From contig JACKLO010000030.1 of the NCBI GenBank assembly GCA_024235915.1, positions 1-21,956 of the forward strand: DNA of 21,956 bases, read 5' to 3'. The notes beneath the pieces are model-generated. The model was not told where the DNA came from. It saw only the letters and a program-made list of their open reading frames with translations, and made no database searches. The stretch's first letter is position 1. The number at the start of each line of letters is the position of its first letter. This document shows, one piece after another, positions 1 through 7,068 of this stretch. The DNA is from Burkholderiaceae bacterium (GTDB lineage: Bacteria > Pseudomonadota > Gammaproteobacteria > Burkholderiales > Burkholderiaceae_C). The position numbers and the translations under genes were made by a program.

Positions 1-303
1 CCGCTGCGCGAGATCGTGGCCAACGCCGGTGGCGAGCCCAGCGTCGTCATCAACAAGGTGCTCGAGGGCAAGGGCAACTTCGGCTACAACGCCGCCAACG
101 ACACCTACGGCGACATGATCGAGATGGGCATCCTGGATCCCACCAAGGTCACCCGCACCGCGCTGCAGAACGCGGCCTCCGTGGCCAGCCTGATGCTGAC
201 GACCGAGTGCATGGTCGCCGAGATGCCCAAGGAAGACGCGCCGGCCGGCGGCGGCATGCCTGGCGGCATGGGCGGCATGGGCGGCATGGGCATGGACATG
301 TAA
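1..303 (+). CDS. groL: Chaperonin GroEL, C-terminal fragment (5' end outside window)
   Basis: This is the last 100 residues of the 60-kDa chaperonin, which folds cytosolic proteins in an ATP-driven double ring with GroES. The reading frame is open from base 1, so the start lies upstream of the window. The segment matches the conserved end of the equatorial domain, with GNFGYNAAND, YGDMIEMGILDPTKVTR and ALQNAASVASLMLTTE visible in order. It finishes in the flexible Gly-Met tail (GGMGGMGGMGMDM) typical of bacterial GroEL. The stop is TAA at 301-303, and a terminator-like hairpin follows 43 bp later, consistent with the end of a groES-groEL operon. Identification is secure; only the missing N-terminal part prevents checking completeness. 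Confidence 0.97.
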   Translation, partial: PLREIVANAGGEPSVVINKVLEGKGNFGYNAANDTYGDMIEMGILDPTKVTRTALQNAASVASLMLTTECMVAEMPKEDAPAGGGMPGGMGGMGGMGMDM

Positions 304-346
304 GAAGCCTCACGCGACGTATGCGGCCGCAAGGCCGTGTCGCACA

Positions 347-379
347 GGGCCCACGCCGGCAACGGCGCGGGCCCTTTTT
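347..379 (+). terminator. Rho-independent terminator after groEL
   Basis: A 12-bp stem (347-358 with 363-374) contains one A-C mismatch, closes on a GCAA loop and is followed directly by TTTTT at 375-379. It lies just downstream of the groEL stop and before the next gene's probable promoter, so it should end the groEL transcript. Confidence 0.85.
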
Positions 380-385
380 CATGGC

Positions 386-413
386 TTGGCGATCCGCGCC
401 AGGCGCCGATAAT
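386..413 (+). promoter_or_regulatory. Possible sigma-70 promoter for the DUF1631 gene
   Basis: TTGGCG (386-391) and GATAAT (408-413) are separated by 16 bp, resembling -35 and -10 elements. The expected start of transcription, near 419-421, is almost at the chosen ATG (423), so the mRNA would have a very short leader or none. No Shine-Dalgarno sequence is visible before that ATG. This is pattern matching only. Confidence 0.35.
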
Positions 414-422
414 CCACAGCAC

Positions 423-2120
423 ATGTCCGGCCGCCTCGCCAACACCCGCCTGCAGTTCATCGACGACGAGTTGATGCGCCTGCCCATGGTCGCCGACCAG
501 GTCTTCGACGCCACCTGGCGCACCCTGACCGACAGCGTGCCGACGCTGGCGCACCACGAGCGCGGCATCGTGGCCGAGTTGCTGCAGACGGGCCCGGCCC
601 ATCGCGGCCGGCTGGTGGAGCGTTTCGTCGATGCAGTGCGCCGACAGGTGCGTGCCGAGGTCGCCGGCCAGGCGCCGGTGCTCGCCGCCGCACCGCCCTC
701 GGCACCGTCGGGCGGGCTGTCACTGCTCGACGAGACCGAGATCGCCGCCGACGTCGAGACCTCGCACACCATCGAAGCCATCCGCAGCGTCGCCGAACAT
801 GAACTGCGCGAGATGTCGGCCTACGCATCGGCGCTGGCTGGCGACCCCGACGTGTCGCGCGACCACAACCCGTTCCGTGCCGAGACCTATGCCCAGGCAC
901 TGTGGGAAGCGGCCCAGGCCCTGCCGCTGGCCCGCGCCTACCAGGCGCGCCTGATGCGCCACGCCGCGCAACCGCTGGCGCAGGTGCTGCGCAAGGCCTA
1001 CGCCGGCGCCTGCGCTCGTCTTGAATCGCAGGGCATTGAACCGGCCGCCTACCGCACCCTCATCCTGCCCGGTGGCAAACGCAGCGCGCGGCCCTCGGAA
1101 TCCTGGATCGGCGAAGGCTCACCGACGCTGCACATGGTGCGCCAGACGCTGCCGGCGCCCACCAGCGTCCCGCCCGAGCCGGCCACCCAGCACGTGCCGC
1201 TGGAGCGCGTGATCGAGGACACCGACGAGGCCCTGCGCGCATTGCCGGCCGATGCGCCACCCACGGTGCGCGCGCAGTTGCTGGAATCCCAGCGCGCGCG
1301 CCTCGTGCGCCATGCACGTTCGTCGGTGGACCAGCAGGTCATCGAGATGCTCTCGCGCCTTTTCGAGGCCATGCTGTCGGACCCGCGCATCGCGCGCGAC
1401 ATCCGCGCCGTCCTGGCCCGGCTGCAGCCCTCCGCACTGCGCCTGGTGCTGCGCGACGACAGCGCACTGGACGACTACACCCACCCGGTCTGGCGCTTCA
1501 TGGACATGACGGCGCACCTGGCCTCACTGCAGGCCGAAGGTGACCCTCGGCGCGAAGCGGTGCTGCAATTGGCCGAGCAGCTGATCGACACCATGGCGCG
1601 CGAACAGGTGCCCGACGCACCGCTGTACCGGCGCGGGCTGGACCGCCTGCTGGCGGCCGATCGGGCGCAGTTTGAAGCCCGACTGCAGCGCGCCGCAGCC
1701 GATGTCGCCGAACTGCAGCAGATGGAAGACCGGGTGGTCGACGGCGGCGGCGGCGCGCCCACCGGCGCCGGTCCGCTGGATGAAGGCCAGCTCGACACCG
1801 TGCCGGCCGATCTGCTGGACAAGCTGCCAGACGCCGCGGACCCGCAGGCCGACCCCCAGGAATGGCTGCGCCAGCGCCGCATCGGCGACTGGCTGCGCAT
1901 CTTCATCCAGGGCCAGTGGCAGCGTGCGCAGGTGCTGCACATCGGCCGCCATGGTGAGGCTTATCTGCTCGGGCGTGACCAGGGCGACGAGACCATCGCC
2001 TTGCGCCGCGCAGCGCTGCTGCGCCTGCGCGGCGAAGGCCTGGTCAAACGCATGCGCGTGCGTTCGATGCTGCGCTCGGCAGCCGTGCAGGTGCTGCGCC
2101 AGCAGCAGCCGGAAGCCTGA
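423..2120 (+). CDS. DUF1631 family protein
   Basis: The product is a 565-residue protein of unknown function in the DUF1631 family, members of which are sometimes misannotated as thymidine phosphorylase. Two family hallmarks are visible. A central block near residues 312-365 reads LFEAMLSDPRI followed by VLARLQPSALRLVLRD and HPVWRFMD. A C-terminal block near 475-560 starts with GDWLRIFIQGQWQRA and continues with GEAYLLGRDQGDE. There is no signal peptide or membrane segment, so it is probably cytosolic and mostly helical. The frame stays open upstream into groEL, but ATG 423 follows the groEL terminator and a promoter-like sequence; ATG 381 is an alternative and would overlap the -35 element. 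At 565 residues it is somewhat short for the family as I remember it. It converges on engB, whose stop is 62 bp away. No function is proposed. Confidence 0.85.
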   Translation: MSGRLANTRLQFIDDELMRLPMVADQVFDATWRTLTDSVPTLAHHERGIVAELLQTGPAHRGRLVERFVDAVRRQVRAEVAGQAPVLAAAPPSAPSGGLSLLDETEIAADVETSHTIEAIRSVAEHELREMSAYASALAGDPDVSRDHNPFRAETYAQALWEAAQALPLARAYQARLMRHAAQPLAQVLRKAYAGACARLESQGIEPAAYRTLILPGGKRSARPSESWIGEGSPTLHMVRQTLPAPTSVPPEPATQHVPLERVIEDTDEALRALPADAPPTVRAQLLESQRARLVRHARSSVDQQVIEMLSRLFEAMLSDPRIARDIRAVLARLQPSALRLVLRDDSALDDYTHPVWRFMDMTAHLASLQAEGDPRREAVLQLAEQLIDTMAREQVPDAPLYRRGLDRLLAADRAQFEARLQRAAADVAELQQMEDRVVDGGGGAPTGAGPLDEGQLDTVPADLLDKLPDAADPQADPQEWLRQRRIGDWLRIFIQGQWQRAQVLHIGRHGEAYLLGRDQGDETIALRRAALLRLRGEGLVKRMRVRSMLRSAAVQVLRQQQPEA

Positions 2121-2182
2121 ACGGCGGCTCTTCTCCCGCGGGAAGCAACGGTCTGTCTCCAGCCGGCGTCAACGCTCCCGAC

Positions 2183-2899
2183 TCAGCCCGCGGGTGATTC
2201 CTGCGCTGGTGCCGCCTGCGGCGTGTGCACCCAGTCCCAGAGGTGTGCCGCGGCGTCGCCGAGCCCTTGCTTCGACAAGGCAGAGAACAGGATCAGGCCG
2301 ACGTCGGAAGCGTCGGTGGCCATCGCCGACAGCTCGCTCTGGGCCGCCGACAGCGACTTCTGCGCATCGCGGCGCGAGAGCTTGTCGGCCTTCGTCAGCA
2401 ACACCAGCAGCCGCACCTCGCCACTGTGCACACGCGGCGCCATCAGGGCCAGCAGGCGCTGGTCGAGCGGCGTGAAACCCTGGCGGGAATCGACCATCAT
2501 CACCACGCCCGACAGGTTGCGCCGGTACTGCAGGTACTCCGCCATCACCTGCTGCCAGCGCAACTTGGCGCTGCGCTCCACGGCCGCGTAGCCATAACCC
2601 GGCAGGTCGGCCAGCAACGCATCCGGTGCGTCCTTCGGGCCCACCTCGAACAGGTTGATGTGCTGGGTGCGGCCTGGCGTGCGCGACGCGAAAGCCAGCC
2701 GCCGTTGCTGGGCCAGCGTGTTGATCGCGGTGGACTTGCCAGCGTTGCTGCGCCCCACGAATGCCAGTTCGGGCAGGTCGCCGGCAGGCAGTTCCGGCAG
2801 GCGGCTGGCGGTGGTGAGAAAGCGCGCGCCGTGGGCCCAGGCCAGCGCTCGTACATGCGGATCCGGCAGGGGCGCAGCCGTCGGCGAAGCAATCGTCAT
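2183..2899 (-). CDS. engB: Ribosome biogenesis GTPase EngB (YihA/YsxC)
   Basis: This is a TRAFAC-class GTPase of about 238 residues needed for assembly of the large ribosomal subunit, acting in the cytosol. All G motifs are visible in order: G1 GRSNAGKS near residue 50, a G2 region with SRTPGRTQHINLFEV, G3 DLPGYGYA, G4 TKAD and a G5-like SALSKQGL. The length fits the family. The frame could start 33 bp earlier (2932), but the ATG at 2899 places the N-terminus where EngB normally begins and lies next to a TACAAT -10-like element. It is divergent from the cytochrome c4 gene, an arrangement seen in other betaproteobacteria. Function is secure by family; the start is probable. Confidence 0.95.
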   Translation of the reverse strand: MTIASPTAAPLPDPHVRALAWAHGARFLTTASRLPELPAGDLPELAFVGRSNAGKSTAINTLAQQRRLAFASRTPGRTQHINLFEVGPKDAPDALLADLPGYGYAAVERSAKLRWQQVMAEYLQYRRNLSGVVMMVDSRQGFTPLDQRLLALMAPRVHSGEVRLLVLLTKADKLSRRDAQKSLSAAQSELSAMATDASDVGLILFSALSKQGLGDAAAHLWDWVHTPQAAPAQESPAG

Positions 2900-2904
2900 G
2901 GGAC

Positions 2905-2914
2905 ATTGTAAAAT
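2905..2914. promoter_or_regulatory. Overlapping divergent -10-like elements between engB and cytochrome c4
   Basis: The only AT-rich patch in the 82-bp divergent gap is ATTGTAAAAT. Read on the minus strand it gives TACAAT (2910 to 2905), 5 bp before the engB ATG. Read on the plus strand it gives TAAAAT (2909-2914), 67 bp before the cytochrome ATG. No convincing -35 hexamer accompanies either. If used for engB, the transcript would be essentially leaderless. Confidence 0.3.
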
Positions 2915-2981
2915 CTTCGGGTTTGCATCCATGCGCCGGCGCCCAGTGCGGTGGCGTGCACTTCACCCGCCTGACCCGAGC

Positions 2982-3614
2982 ATGACTTCCACTGCCCTGC
3001 GTTCCGCCTGGTCGCTCGCCACCCTGGCGCTGGCCACCCTGCCGGCTCTGGCCGCCGGCGCCGGCACTCCTGCCGCCAAGCCTGACCTGGCCAAGGGCCA
3101 GGCCACGGCCCAGGTGTGCCAGGCCTGCCACACCGCCGACGGTTCCCGCGGCGCGTCGGCCAATCCCATCCTCGCCGGGCAGTTTCCGGAATACCTGGCC
3201 AAGCAGCTGCACGAGTTCAAGTCCGGCAAGCGCAAGAACGCCATCATGCAGGGCATGGCTGCACCGCTGAGCGAAGAGGACATCGTCAACGTCACCGCGT
3301 TCTACGCCAGCAAGCAGGCCAAGCCCGGTGCAGCCCGCAACAAGGACACGGTCCTGCTGGGCGAACGCATCTGGCGCGGCGGCATCGCCGACCGCAAGAT
3401 CCCGGCCTGCGCCGGCTGCCACGGCCCGGCCGGTGCCGGCCTGCCGGTGCAGTACCCGGCCCTGTCCGGCCAGCACGCGGAGTACACCGAAGCCCAGCTG
3501 GTGGCGTTCCGCTCCGGCGCCCGCGCCAACAACGTGCAGATGACGGGCGTGGCCGCGAAGATGAACGACGCCGAGATCAAGGCGGTGGCCGACTACATCG
3601 CCGGCCTGCGCTGA
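2982..3614 (+). CDS. Diheme cytochrome c4
   Basis: The product is a 210-residue periplasmic electron carrier with two c-type heme domains. A signal peptide spans about residues 1-28 (MTSTALRSAWSLATLALATL, then PALAAGAG). Heme-binding motifs are CQACH (C46, C49, H50) and CAGCH (C143, C146, H147). Methionines in IMQGMAAPLSEEDI and VQMTGVAAKMND are the likely sixth ligands. Two similar halves of about 90 residues and the total length match cytochrome c4, which passes electrons from the bc1 complex or other donors to terminal oxidases. The frame extends upstream, but only ATG 2982 starts a proper signal peptide. It lies between engB and msrPQ. A hairpin follows the stop, so it is probably a separate transcript from msrP. 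Confidence 0.93.
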   Translation: MTSTALRSAWSLATLALATLPALAAGAGTPAAKPDLAKGQATAQVCQACHTADGSRGASANPILAGQFPEYLAKQLHEFKSGKRKNAIMQGMAAPLSEEDIVNVTAFYASKQAKPGAARNKDTVLLGERIWRGGIADRKIPACAGCHGPAGAGLPVQYPALSGQHAEYTEAQLVAFRSGARANNVQMTGVAAKMNDAEIKAVADYIAGLR

Positions 3615-3635
3615 ACCTTCGCGCCCGAAAGACCC

Positions 3636-3663
3636 CGATGGCCGGTCGAGAGACCGGCCATCG
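3636..3663 (+). terminator. Terminator-like hairpin after cytochrome c4
   Basis: A perfect 12-bp stem (3636-3647 with 3652-3663) closes on a GAGA tetraloop and is followed by TCGTTTC, a weak T-tract. Its place 22 bp after the cytochrome stop and before msrP suggests transcription termination or mRNA 3'-end protection. Confidence 0.6.
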
Positions 3664-3721
3664 TCGTTTCCGGGGCCGGCCACCCCTGTAAGCTGCAGCG
3701 GTCCTGGCCGACCGAGCTGTC

Positions 3722-4720
3722 ATGCGCTACCTCCCTGATCGTGGTTTTGTCCATCCCGTCCCGTCCGAGATCACACCGCAGCGGGCCTACCTGAGCCGTC
3801 GCAGCTGGCTGCAGGCACTCGCGGCTGGCGGTGGCGCCCTTGGCGCCTGGGCCGCGCGTGACGCCACCGCCGCTGCGGCGGCCACGGTGACGCGCCCCGG
3901 CAAGCTGGCGCCCCTGCCCGCTGTGCCCAGCACGGTGGCCGGCGCGATGACGATGGAGAAGCTCACCACCTACGCCCACGTCACCGGCTACAACAACTTC
4001 TACGAGTTCGGCACCGACAAGTCCGACCCGGCCGCCAATGCCAGCACGCTCAGGCCCAGGCCGTGGACGGTGCAGGTCGAAGGCGAAGTGAAGAAGCCAG
4101 GCACCTGGGACATCGACGCGCTGATGAAGCTCGCGCCGATGGAAGAGCGCATCTACCGGCTGCGGTGCGTGGAAGGCTGGTCGATGGTCGTGCCCTGGCT
4201 GGGCTGGTCGCTGGCCGAACTGATCCGCCGCGTTGAACCCACCGGCAATGCGAAGTTCGTGCAGTTCGTGACACTGGACGACCCGCGGCAGATGCCCGGC
4301 CTGCGCTCACGTGTGCTGGACTGGCCCTATGTCGAGGCCCTGCGCATGGACGAAGCCATGCACCCGCTGGCGATGCTGGTCTTCGGGGTCTACGGCGAGG
4401 TGCTGCCCCATCAGAACGGCGCGCCATTGCGGCTGATGGTGCCGTGGAAGTACGGATTCAAGTCGGGCAAGTCGATCGTGAAGATCCGTTTTGTCGAGAA
4501 GCAGCCGGTCACCAGCTGGCAGGCGGCCATCCCGCAGGAATACGGCTTCTATTCCAACGTGAACCCGACCGTGGACCACCCGCGCTGGAGCCAGGCCACG
4601 GAACGCCGCATCGGCGAAGACGGCCTGTTCGCCAAGAAGCGCCAGACGCTGATGTTCAACGGCTACGAGGCCCAGGTCGCCCCGCTGTACGCCGGCATGG
4701 ACCTGAAGAAGTTCTACTGA
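3722..4720 (+). CDS. msrP: Periplasmic methionine sulfoxide reductase, molybdopterin subunit MsrP
   Basis: MsrP (formerly YedY) reduces methionine sulfoxide in oxidised periplasmic proteins, using electrons passed from the quinone pool through the membrane heme protein MsrQ. The 332-residue product has a Tat signal with the twin arginine in SRRSWLQ (R26-R27), as expected for a folded molybdoenzyme. The family marker GYNNFYEFG follows. The molybdenum-ligating cysteine is C149 in RCVEGWSMVVPWLGW, and the sulfite-oxidase fold continues through VPWKYGFKSGKSI and YGFYSNVNP. Length fits the family. msrQ begins 13 bp after the stop, so the two are co-transcribed. Expression may respond to oxidative or chlorine stress as in other bacteria, but no operator is visible. 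Cytochrome-maturation genes that I recall lying just upstream in related genomes are absent here. Confidence 0.96.
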   Translation: MRYLPDRGFVHPVPSEITPQRAYLSRRSWLQALAAGGGALGAWAARDATAAAAATVTRPGKLAPLPAVPSTVAGAMTMEKLTTYAHVTGYNNFYEFGTDKSDPAANASTLRPRPWTVQVEGEVKKPGTWDIDALMKLAPMEERIYRLRCVEGWSMVVPWLGWSLAELIRRVEPTGNAKFVQFVTLDDPRQMPGLRSRVLDWPYVEALRMDEAMHPLAMLVFGVYGEVLPHQNGAPLRLMVPWKYGFKSGKSIVKIRFVEKQPVTSWQAAIPQEYGFYSNVNPTVDHPRWSQATERRIGEDGLFAKKRQTLMFNGYEAQVAPLYAGMDLKKFY

Positions 4721-4733
4721 GAACGGGCCACCG

Positions 4734-5375
4734 ATGAACCGCTGGCTGCTTCACCCGGCGGCCAAGCCGGTGCTGTTCCTGCTGTGTCTGCTGCCGTTTG
4801 CCGCACTGCTGGGCGGGGCGCTGGCCGACACGCTGGGGGCCAACCCGGCCGAGGCCCTGATCCGCGGCACCGGCGACTGGGCGCTGCGTTTCCTGTGGCT
4901 GACCCTCGCCGTCACACCGCTGCGGCTGTGGTTCGGCTGGGTGGCGCTGCTGCGGCTGCGCCGCATGCTGGGGCTGTTCACCTTCTTCTACGCCGTCCTG
5001 CACTTCACCAGCTACGCCTGGCTGGACCAGGGCCTGGCGTTGGACGCCATCCTGCGCGACATCGCCAAGCGCCCCTTCATCCTCGTGGGCACGGCCGCGC
5101 TGCTGGTCATGCTGCCGCTGGCGGCCACGTCCTTCAACCGCGCCGTGCGCGCCCTCGGCGGGCGGCGTTGGCAGACACTGCACCGGGCCGTCTACGGTGT
5201 GGCCTTGCTGGCCCTGCTGCATTTCCTCTGGATGCGCGCCGGCAAGCAGCTGTTCGGCGAAGTGTCGGTCTACGGCGCGTTGCTGGCCGTGCTGTTCGGC
5301 GCGCGGCTGCAGGCCTGGTGGCGCAAACGGCACATGCCCCGGCCGCTGATGCCTGCGGCCCCGGGTAAAGGATGA
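4734..5375 (+). CDS. msrQ: Heme-b membrane subunit MsrQ of the periplasmic methionine sulfoxide reductase
   Basis: MsrQ (formerly YedZ) is an inner-membrane b-type heme protein of the ferric-reductase-like family that delivers electrons to MsrP. The 213-residue product has about six hydrophobic helices, including PVLFLLCLLPFAALLGGAL near residues 12-30, FLWLTLAVTPLRLWF, LGLFTFFYAVLHFTSYAWL, PFILVGTAALLVMLPLA and VYGVALLALLHFLW. Histidines in AVLHFTSY, TLHRAVYG and ALLHFLW are the candidate heme ligands. It starts 13 bp after msrP with no strong Shine-Dalgarno sequence, so translation may depend on coupling. Length and pairing with msrP make the call secure. Confidence 0.94.
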   Translation: MNRWLLHPAAKPVLFLLCLLPFAALLGGALADTLGANPAEALIRGTGDWALRFLWLTLAVTPLRLWFGWVALLRLRRMLGLFTFFYAVLHFTSYAWLDQGLALDAILRDIAKRPFILVGTAALLVMLPLAATSFNRAVRALGGRRWQTLHRAVYGVALLALLHFLWMRAGKQLFGEVSVYGALLAVLFGARLQAWWRKRHMPRPLMPAAPGKG

Positions 5376-5460
5376 TCCCGGCGCGCATCTGTGGTGGGTA
5401 CCATCGGCAGGTTCGACCCGGCGTCGACCGGGACTGGCCATCACCCTCATGGAGCCCGCC

Positions 5461-6483
5461 ATGCGCAGCCTCAAGACCCCCCTCGCCCTCGCTGCCGCCA
5501 GCGTGTTGTTCGGCTTTGCCGGCAGCGCCTCGGCCCAGATCACGCTGACGCTGTCGTCGTGGGTGCCACCGGCACACTTGCTCACCCGTGCGCAGTCCGA
5601 CTGGTGCGGCGAAGTCAGCAAGGCCACGTCTGGCCGCATCCAGTGCAACCTGCTGCCCAAGCCGGTGGCCCCGGCGCCGGCCACGTTCGACGCCGTGCGC
5701 GACGGCCTGGTCGACATGTCCTTCAGCGTGCACGGCTACACGCCGGGCCGCTTCTCGCTGGGCAAGGTCGCCGAGCTGCCCTTCCTGGGTGATTCGGCCG
5801 TGGCCACCAGCGTCGCCTACCAGCGCATCTACGAAAAGCACCTGGCCAAGCTCGACGAGCACAAGGGCATGCACGTCATCACCGTGTTCACGCACGGCCC
5901 CGGCGTGATCTTCAACAACAAGAAGCCCATCGCGTCGCTGGCCGACATGGACGGCATCAAGTTCCGCGTCGGCGGGGGTGTGGTCAATGACGTGGGCAAG
6001 GCCATCGGCGCCAACATGACGCTGAAGCCCGCGCCGCAGTCCTACGAGCTGATGTCCTCCGGCGTCGTGGACGGCGTCTGGTTCCCCGACGAGTCCATCG
6101 TCTCCTTCAAGCTCGACAAGCTGGTGAAGTACCGCACCGCGGTGCCTGGCGGCCTGTACAACACCAGCTTCGCGCTGGTGATGAACGAGGCCACCTGGAA
6201 GAAGATCCCGAAGGCCGACCAGGACATCATCAACAAGATGTCGGGCGAGTGGGCAGCACGCTTCATCGGCAAGTACTGGGATGAGACCGACGCCAAGAGC
6301 CGTGAGGTGCAGCAGGCCGCTGGCGTGCAAAGCATCACCGCCGACGCCAAGTTCGTCGCCGACTTCAAGGCCAAGACCGCCGGCATCGAGTCCGACTGGG
6401 TCAAGGAAGCCGAGGGCAAGGGCCTGAAGAACGCAGCCGCCGTGCTGCAGGAACTGCGCGCCGAGATCGCCAAGGTCAAGTGA
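5461..6483 (+). CDS. dctP: TRAP transporter substrate-binding protein, DctP family
   Basis: This is the periplasmic solute receptor of a tripartite ATP-independent transporter, which binds a usually carboxylated solute and hands it to the membrane subunits. The 340-residue product has a signal peptide ending in GSASA before QITLTLSSW. The DctP fold is marked by FDAVRDGLVDMSFSV, LADMDGIKFRV, and PQSYELMSSGVVDGVWFP. R169 in KFRV is the position of the conserved arginine that clamps the ligand carboxylate in this family. An ATG lies 12 bp upstream (5449), but GGAG at 5452-5455 sits 5 bp before ATG 5461, deciding the start. dctQ and dctM follow. The substrate cannot be told from sequence. Confidence 0.93.
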   Translation: MRSLKTPLALAAASVLFGFAGSASAQITLTLSSWVPPAHLLTRAQSDWCGEVSKATSGRIQCNLLPKPVAPAPATFDAVRDGLVDMSFSVHGYTPGRFSLGKVAELPFLGDSAVATSVAYQRIYEKHLAKLDEHKGMHVITVFTHGPGVIFNNKKPIASLADMDGIKFRVGGGVVNDVGKAIGANMTLKPAPQSYELMSSGVVDGVWFPDESIVSFKLDKLVKYRTAVPGGLYNTSFALVMNEATWKKIPKADQDIINKMSGEWAARFIGKYWDETDAKSREVQQAAGVQSITADAKFVADFKAKTAGIESDWVKEAEGKGLKNAAAVLQELRAEIAKVK

Positions 6484-6498
6484 GGCTGCGATGATCGC

Positions 6499-6536
6499 GG
6501 CCGTCCCGGTCCCGGCGCGGACCGGGGCGGCCTTTT
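6499..6536 (+). terminator. Intra-operon terminator/attenuator hairpin between dctP and dctQ
   Basis: A 14-bp stem (6499-6512 with 6519-6532) has one G-U wobble, a CGGCGC loop and TTTT immediately after, then GCTTTTG. It begins 15 bp after the dctP stop and ends 31 bp before the dctQ ATG. Partial termination or 3'-end stabilisation here would raise the receptor level over the membrane subunits. Confidence 0.8.
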
Positions 6537-6567
6537 GCTTTTGTCAACGCAGTCCACTGCCCGCGCC

Positions 6568-7068
6568 ATGAAACGCCTCACGACGCTGTTCACCGCCGTC
6601 GCCGCCATCGCCCTGTTCGCGATGATGCTGCTGACCTTTGCGGACATCTTCAGCCGCAAGTTCCTCACCAACTCGATCACCGGCGCCGTGGAGCTCACCG
6701 AGCTGTTCATGCTGGTGATGATCTTCTTCGCGCTGCCGCTGGCCTCGATGGCCGGTGAACACATCGTCTTCGACCTGCTGGACAAGGCCCTGCCCCGCCT
6801 GCTGCTGCGCTGGCAGCAGACCCTGTCGCATGCGTTGACGACGGCCATCTTCGGCGGCGCAGGCTGGATCGTCTGGGAGCGCGCCCAGCGCACCGCCGAC
6901 TACGGCGACACCACCTCGGCGCTGGAGATCAAGATCGCCCCGTTCCAGACCCTGGCCGCGGCGATGCTGGCGGTGACGGCGCTGGTGCACCTGGGGCTGG
7001 CCTGGCGCGCTGCGCGCGGGCTGGATCTGCCCAGCCACGACGAGACCACCGACAAGGAGGCCGCATGA
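6568..7068 (+). CDS. dctQ: TRAP transporter small membrane subunit, DctQ family
   Basis: DctQ is the four-helix membrane subunit that pairs with DctM and helps dock the loaded receptor. The 166-residue product has four hydrophobic helices: LFTAVAAIALFAMMLLTF, LFMLVMIFFALPLASM, ALTTAIFGGAGWIVW and LAAAMLAVTALVHLGLAW. The family motif GAVELTEL precedes helix 2. A TTG 33 bp upstream is in frame but lies inside the terminator's T-tract, so ATG 6568 is preferred. Its stop overlaps the dctM start as ATGA, implying translational coupling. There is no good Shine-Dalgarno sequence at its own start. Confidence 0.9.
   Translation: MKRLTTLFTAVAAIALFAMMLLTFADIFSRKFLTNSITGAVELTELFMLVMIFFALPLASMAGEHIVFDLLDKALPRLLLRWQQTLSHALTTAIFGGAGWIVWERAQRTADYGDTTSALEIKIAPFQTLAAAMLAVTALVHLGLAWRAARGLDLPSHDETTDKEAA

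Noticed and set aside
252..300. Short GGCGGCATG tandem repeat
   Set aside because: It encodes the normal Gly-Met tail of GroEL.
207..422. In-frame upstream extension of the DUF1631 gene into groEL
   Set aside because: It would cross the groEL coding end and its terminator, and the extra residues (Arg/Gly/His-rich) are groEL read in another frame.
2132..2146. Palindrome TCCCGCGGGA between the converging DUF1631 and engB genes as a terminator
   Set aside because: It is a loopless 10-bp palindrome without a T-tract on either strand, too weak to call.
2169..3683. A 504-codon minus-strand frame covering engB and cytochrome c4
   Set aside because: It overlaps two conserved genes in other frames and has low-complexity Gly/Ala/Arg content.
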